Positions 63,288 through 64,000 of a DNA stretch of 64,000 nucleotides are shown in pieces. The stretch is from Candidatus Abyssobacteria bacterium SURF_5 (lineage in GTDB: Bacteria > Abyssobacteria > SURF-5), in contig QZKU01000114.1 in NCBI GenBank assembly GCA_003598085.1, forward strand, positions 1 to 64,000, written 5' to 3'. The notes beneath the pieces are model-generated. The model worked only from the letters and a program-made list of their open reading frames with translations, had not been told where the DNA came from and searched no databases. Every line of letters begins with the position of its first letter. Positions within the stretch are counted from its first letter, which is position 1. Position numbers and translations under genes: made by a program.

Positions 63288-64000
63288 CTATTCCCATTCG
63301 CCCTCGAAAAGCGGCTTGGTAGGATGCTTGGATCTATCAAGTTTCAAGTCTTTGAAGACATCGGCTGAGGCTCGAGATTCATTCTCGGTCTCCAAATCGA
63401 TTCCCATGTCCTCCTTAATATCCTCTAATGCAGCGACAAGAACAAACTGCGTGCCTTCATGATCCATGAATTCCGGCGGATCCACGTCCGCAAACCGGCG
63501 ATCTCGAAAGACCTCCTGCAACTTCTTCGGGTATTCAGCTTGCCGCGCCTCCCCCAGCCCGGCTGAAGGCGGCGTAGGCTTCTCCGGGTTCTTGATGCTC
63601 ATAATGTAGCTGGCCTCTTCCTCGATCTGAAACTCCTCTTGCGGTTCACCCGGTTCTTTCGGCAGCTCAAGCGAATACAACAAATGCGTGTGATTGCCGT
63701 GCCGGGCGATACGATAGATTCCTTCACCGAGCGGCCGTGCAGCGGGTATTTCTCTCTCCCCGCGGGTCTTCGTTCGATACTTCTCCTCTCTCAATTCGTC
63801 TCGGATCGCCTTCGGATCTTTTCTGACCACCTGGACGAATCCCCAGTACCGCTCTTTTCCGGATACCGCCGGATCGGGCATCCTTTTTCTTCCAATTATC
63901 GACAACCGGTACTTCTTCTCTTTTTCAGGATGAAGAACCATATATAGCCGCTGGACATCCTCACGGCTTTCCGGGCTTTCCTCCTCCACCTTCGGCCTGT
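63288..64000 (-). CDS. hypothetical protein, 5' end outside the window
   Basis: At least 233 residues. No stop is found between GTG 63989 and the window edge, so the start may lie beyond 64000. The sequence is charged and alternates beta and helical segments: DVQRLYMVLHPEKEKKYRL, IPAARPLGEGIYRIARHG, HTHLLYSLELP, EEEASYIMSIKNPE, FMDHEGTQFVLVAALED. It looks like a conserved uncharacterised family seen in several bacterial phyla, but I cannot name it. A terminator follows it. Confidence 0.75.
   Translation of the reverse strand, partial: RPKVEEESPESREDVQRLYMVLHPEKEKKYRLSIIGRKRMPDPAVSGKERYWGFVQVVRKDPKAIRDELREEKYRTKTRGEREIPAARPLGEGIYRIARHGNHTHLLYSLELPKEPGEPQEEFQIEEEASYIMSIKNPEKPTPPSAGLGEARQAEYPKKLQEVFRDRRFADVDPPEFMDHEGTQFVLVAALEDIKEDMGIDLETENESRASADVFKDLKLDRSKHPTKPLFEGEWE

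Overview
The window is from a Gram-negative bacterium of moderate to high GC. It has outer-membrane porin-like and lipoprotein genes, a sigma-54 activator, many two-component proteins and a kinase-FGE fusion. The housekeeping genes (gatB, rsfS, ilvD, gmk, rpoZ, coaBC, yicC, a remA-like gene) are all bacterial. The style recalls uncultivated deep-branching lineages such as Desulfobacterota relatives or Abyssubacteria/Hydrogenedentes-type genomes, but I cannot assign a phylum from the sequence alone. No rRNA, tRNA, phage, insertion sequence or CRISPR array was seen.

Layout. 0.1-5.2 kb: a large secreted metzincin-type protease gene with a good sigma-70 promoter, then a convergent leucyl aminopeptidase. 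5.2-9.5 kb: a repeat-rich gap, then gatB, rsfS, a TIM-barrel isomerase-like gene and a family-4 uracil-DNA glycosylase. 9.7-13.0 kb (minus): an MFS transporter and a Ser/Thr kinase-FGE fusion. 13.5-17.5 kb: yqeY, ilvD and an acetolactate-synthase-like ThDP enzyme, overlapping by start-stop ATGA. 17.7-21.2 kb (minus): a MASE3 histidine kinase, a small STAS-like protein and glgC.

21.5-44.1 kb (minus strand throughout) is the unusual part. It encodes a porin, three SLC13/DASS-type anion symporters, three paralogous dCache histidine kinases, a degenerate kinase, and eight receiver-domain proteins with no DNA-binding output: four plain single-domain REC proteins, one shortened REC copy, two REC-CBS-CBS proteins and one cytidylate-kinase-like/BON-like/REC protein. 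A ninth receiver domain is covalently fused to a symporter. A stand-alone CBS-pair protein accompanies the third symporter. Upstream sits a histidine kinase/NtrC-type activator pair. I find a sigma-54 -24/-12 element and a shared 18-bp upstream motif (TGTAAGRAATYCTGACAA) about 140 bp ahead of both this cluster and glgC, with nearly identical geometry. The simplest reading is a sigma-54 regulon in which phosphorelay signals act at the protein level on anion uptake, linked to carbon storage. That reading is inference; the domain architectures and motif positions are visible in the sequence.

44.4-47.3 kb (plus): a DsbA-like thiol oxidoreductase, a PHP phosphoesterase, a lipoprotein and a TPR protein, the first two with near-consensus promoters. 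47.4-52.1 kb (minus): the operon yicC-remA-gmk-rpoZ-coaBC-glycosyltransferase, driven by a full-consensus sigma-70 promoter. 52.3-55.9 kb: a Cys-rich hypothetical protein, a diacylglycerol-kinase-like lipid kinase, an M24 peptidase and a single-domain response regulator. 55.9-62.2 kb (minus): a TetR-headed metabolic cluster (GNAT, two SDRs, class-III aminotransferase, ThDP enzyme). 62.3-64 kb: a short tandem repeat, a small secreted protein, a terminator and an incomplete hypothetical gene. Copies of a dispersed inverted repeat (GGGACTGACACCATTTACGG...) lie only in the intergenic gaps before 17.6 kb.
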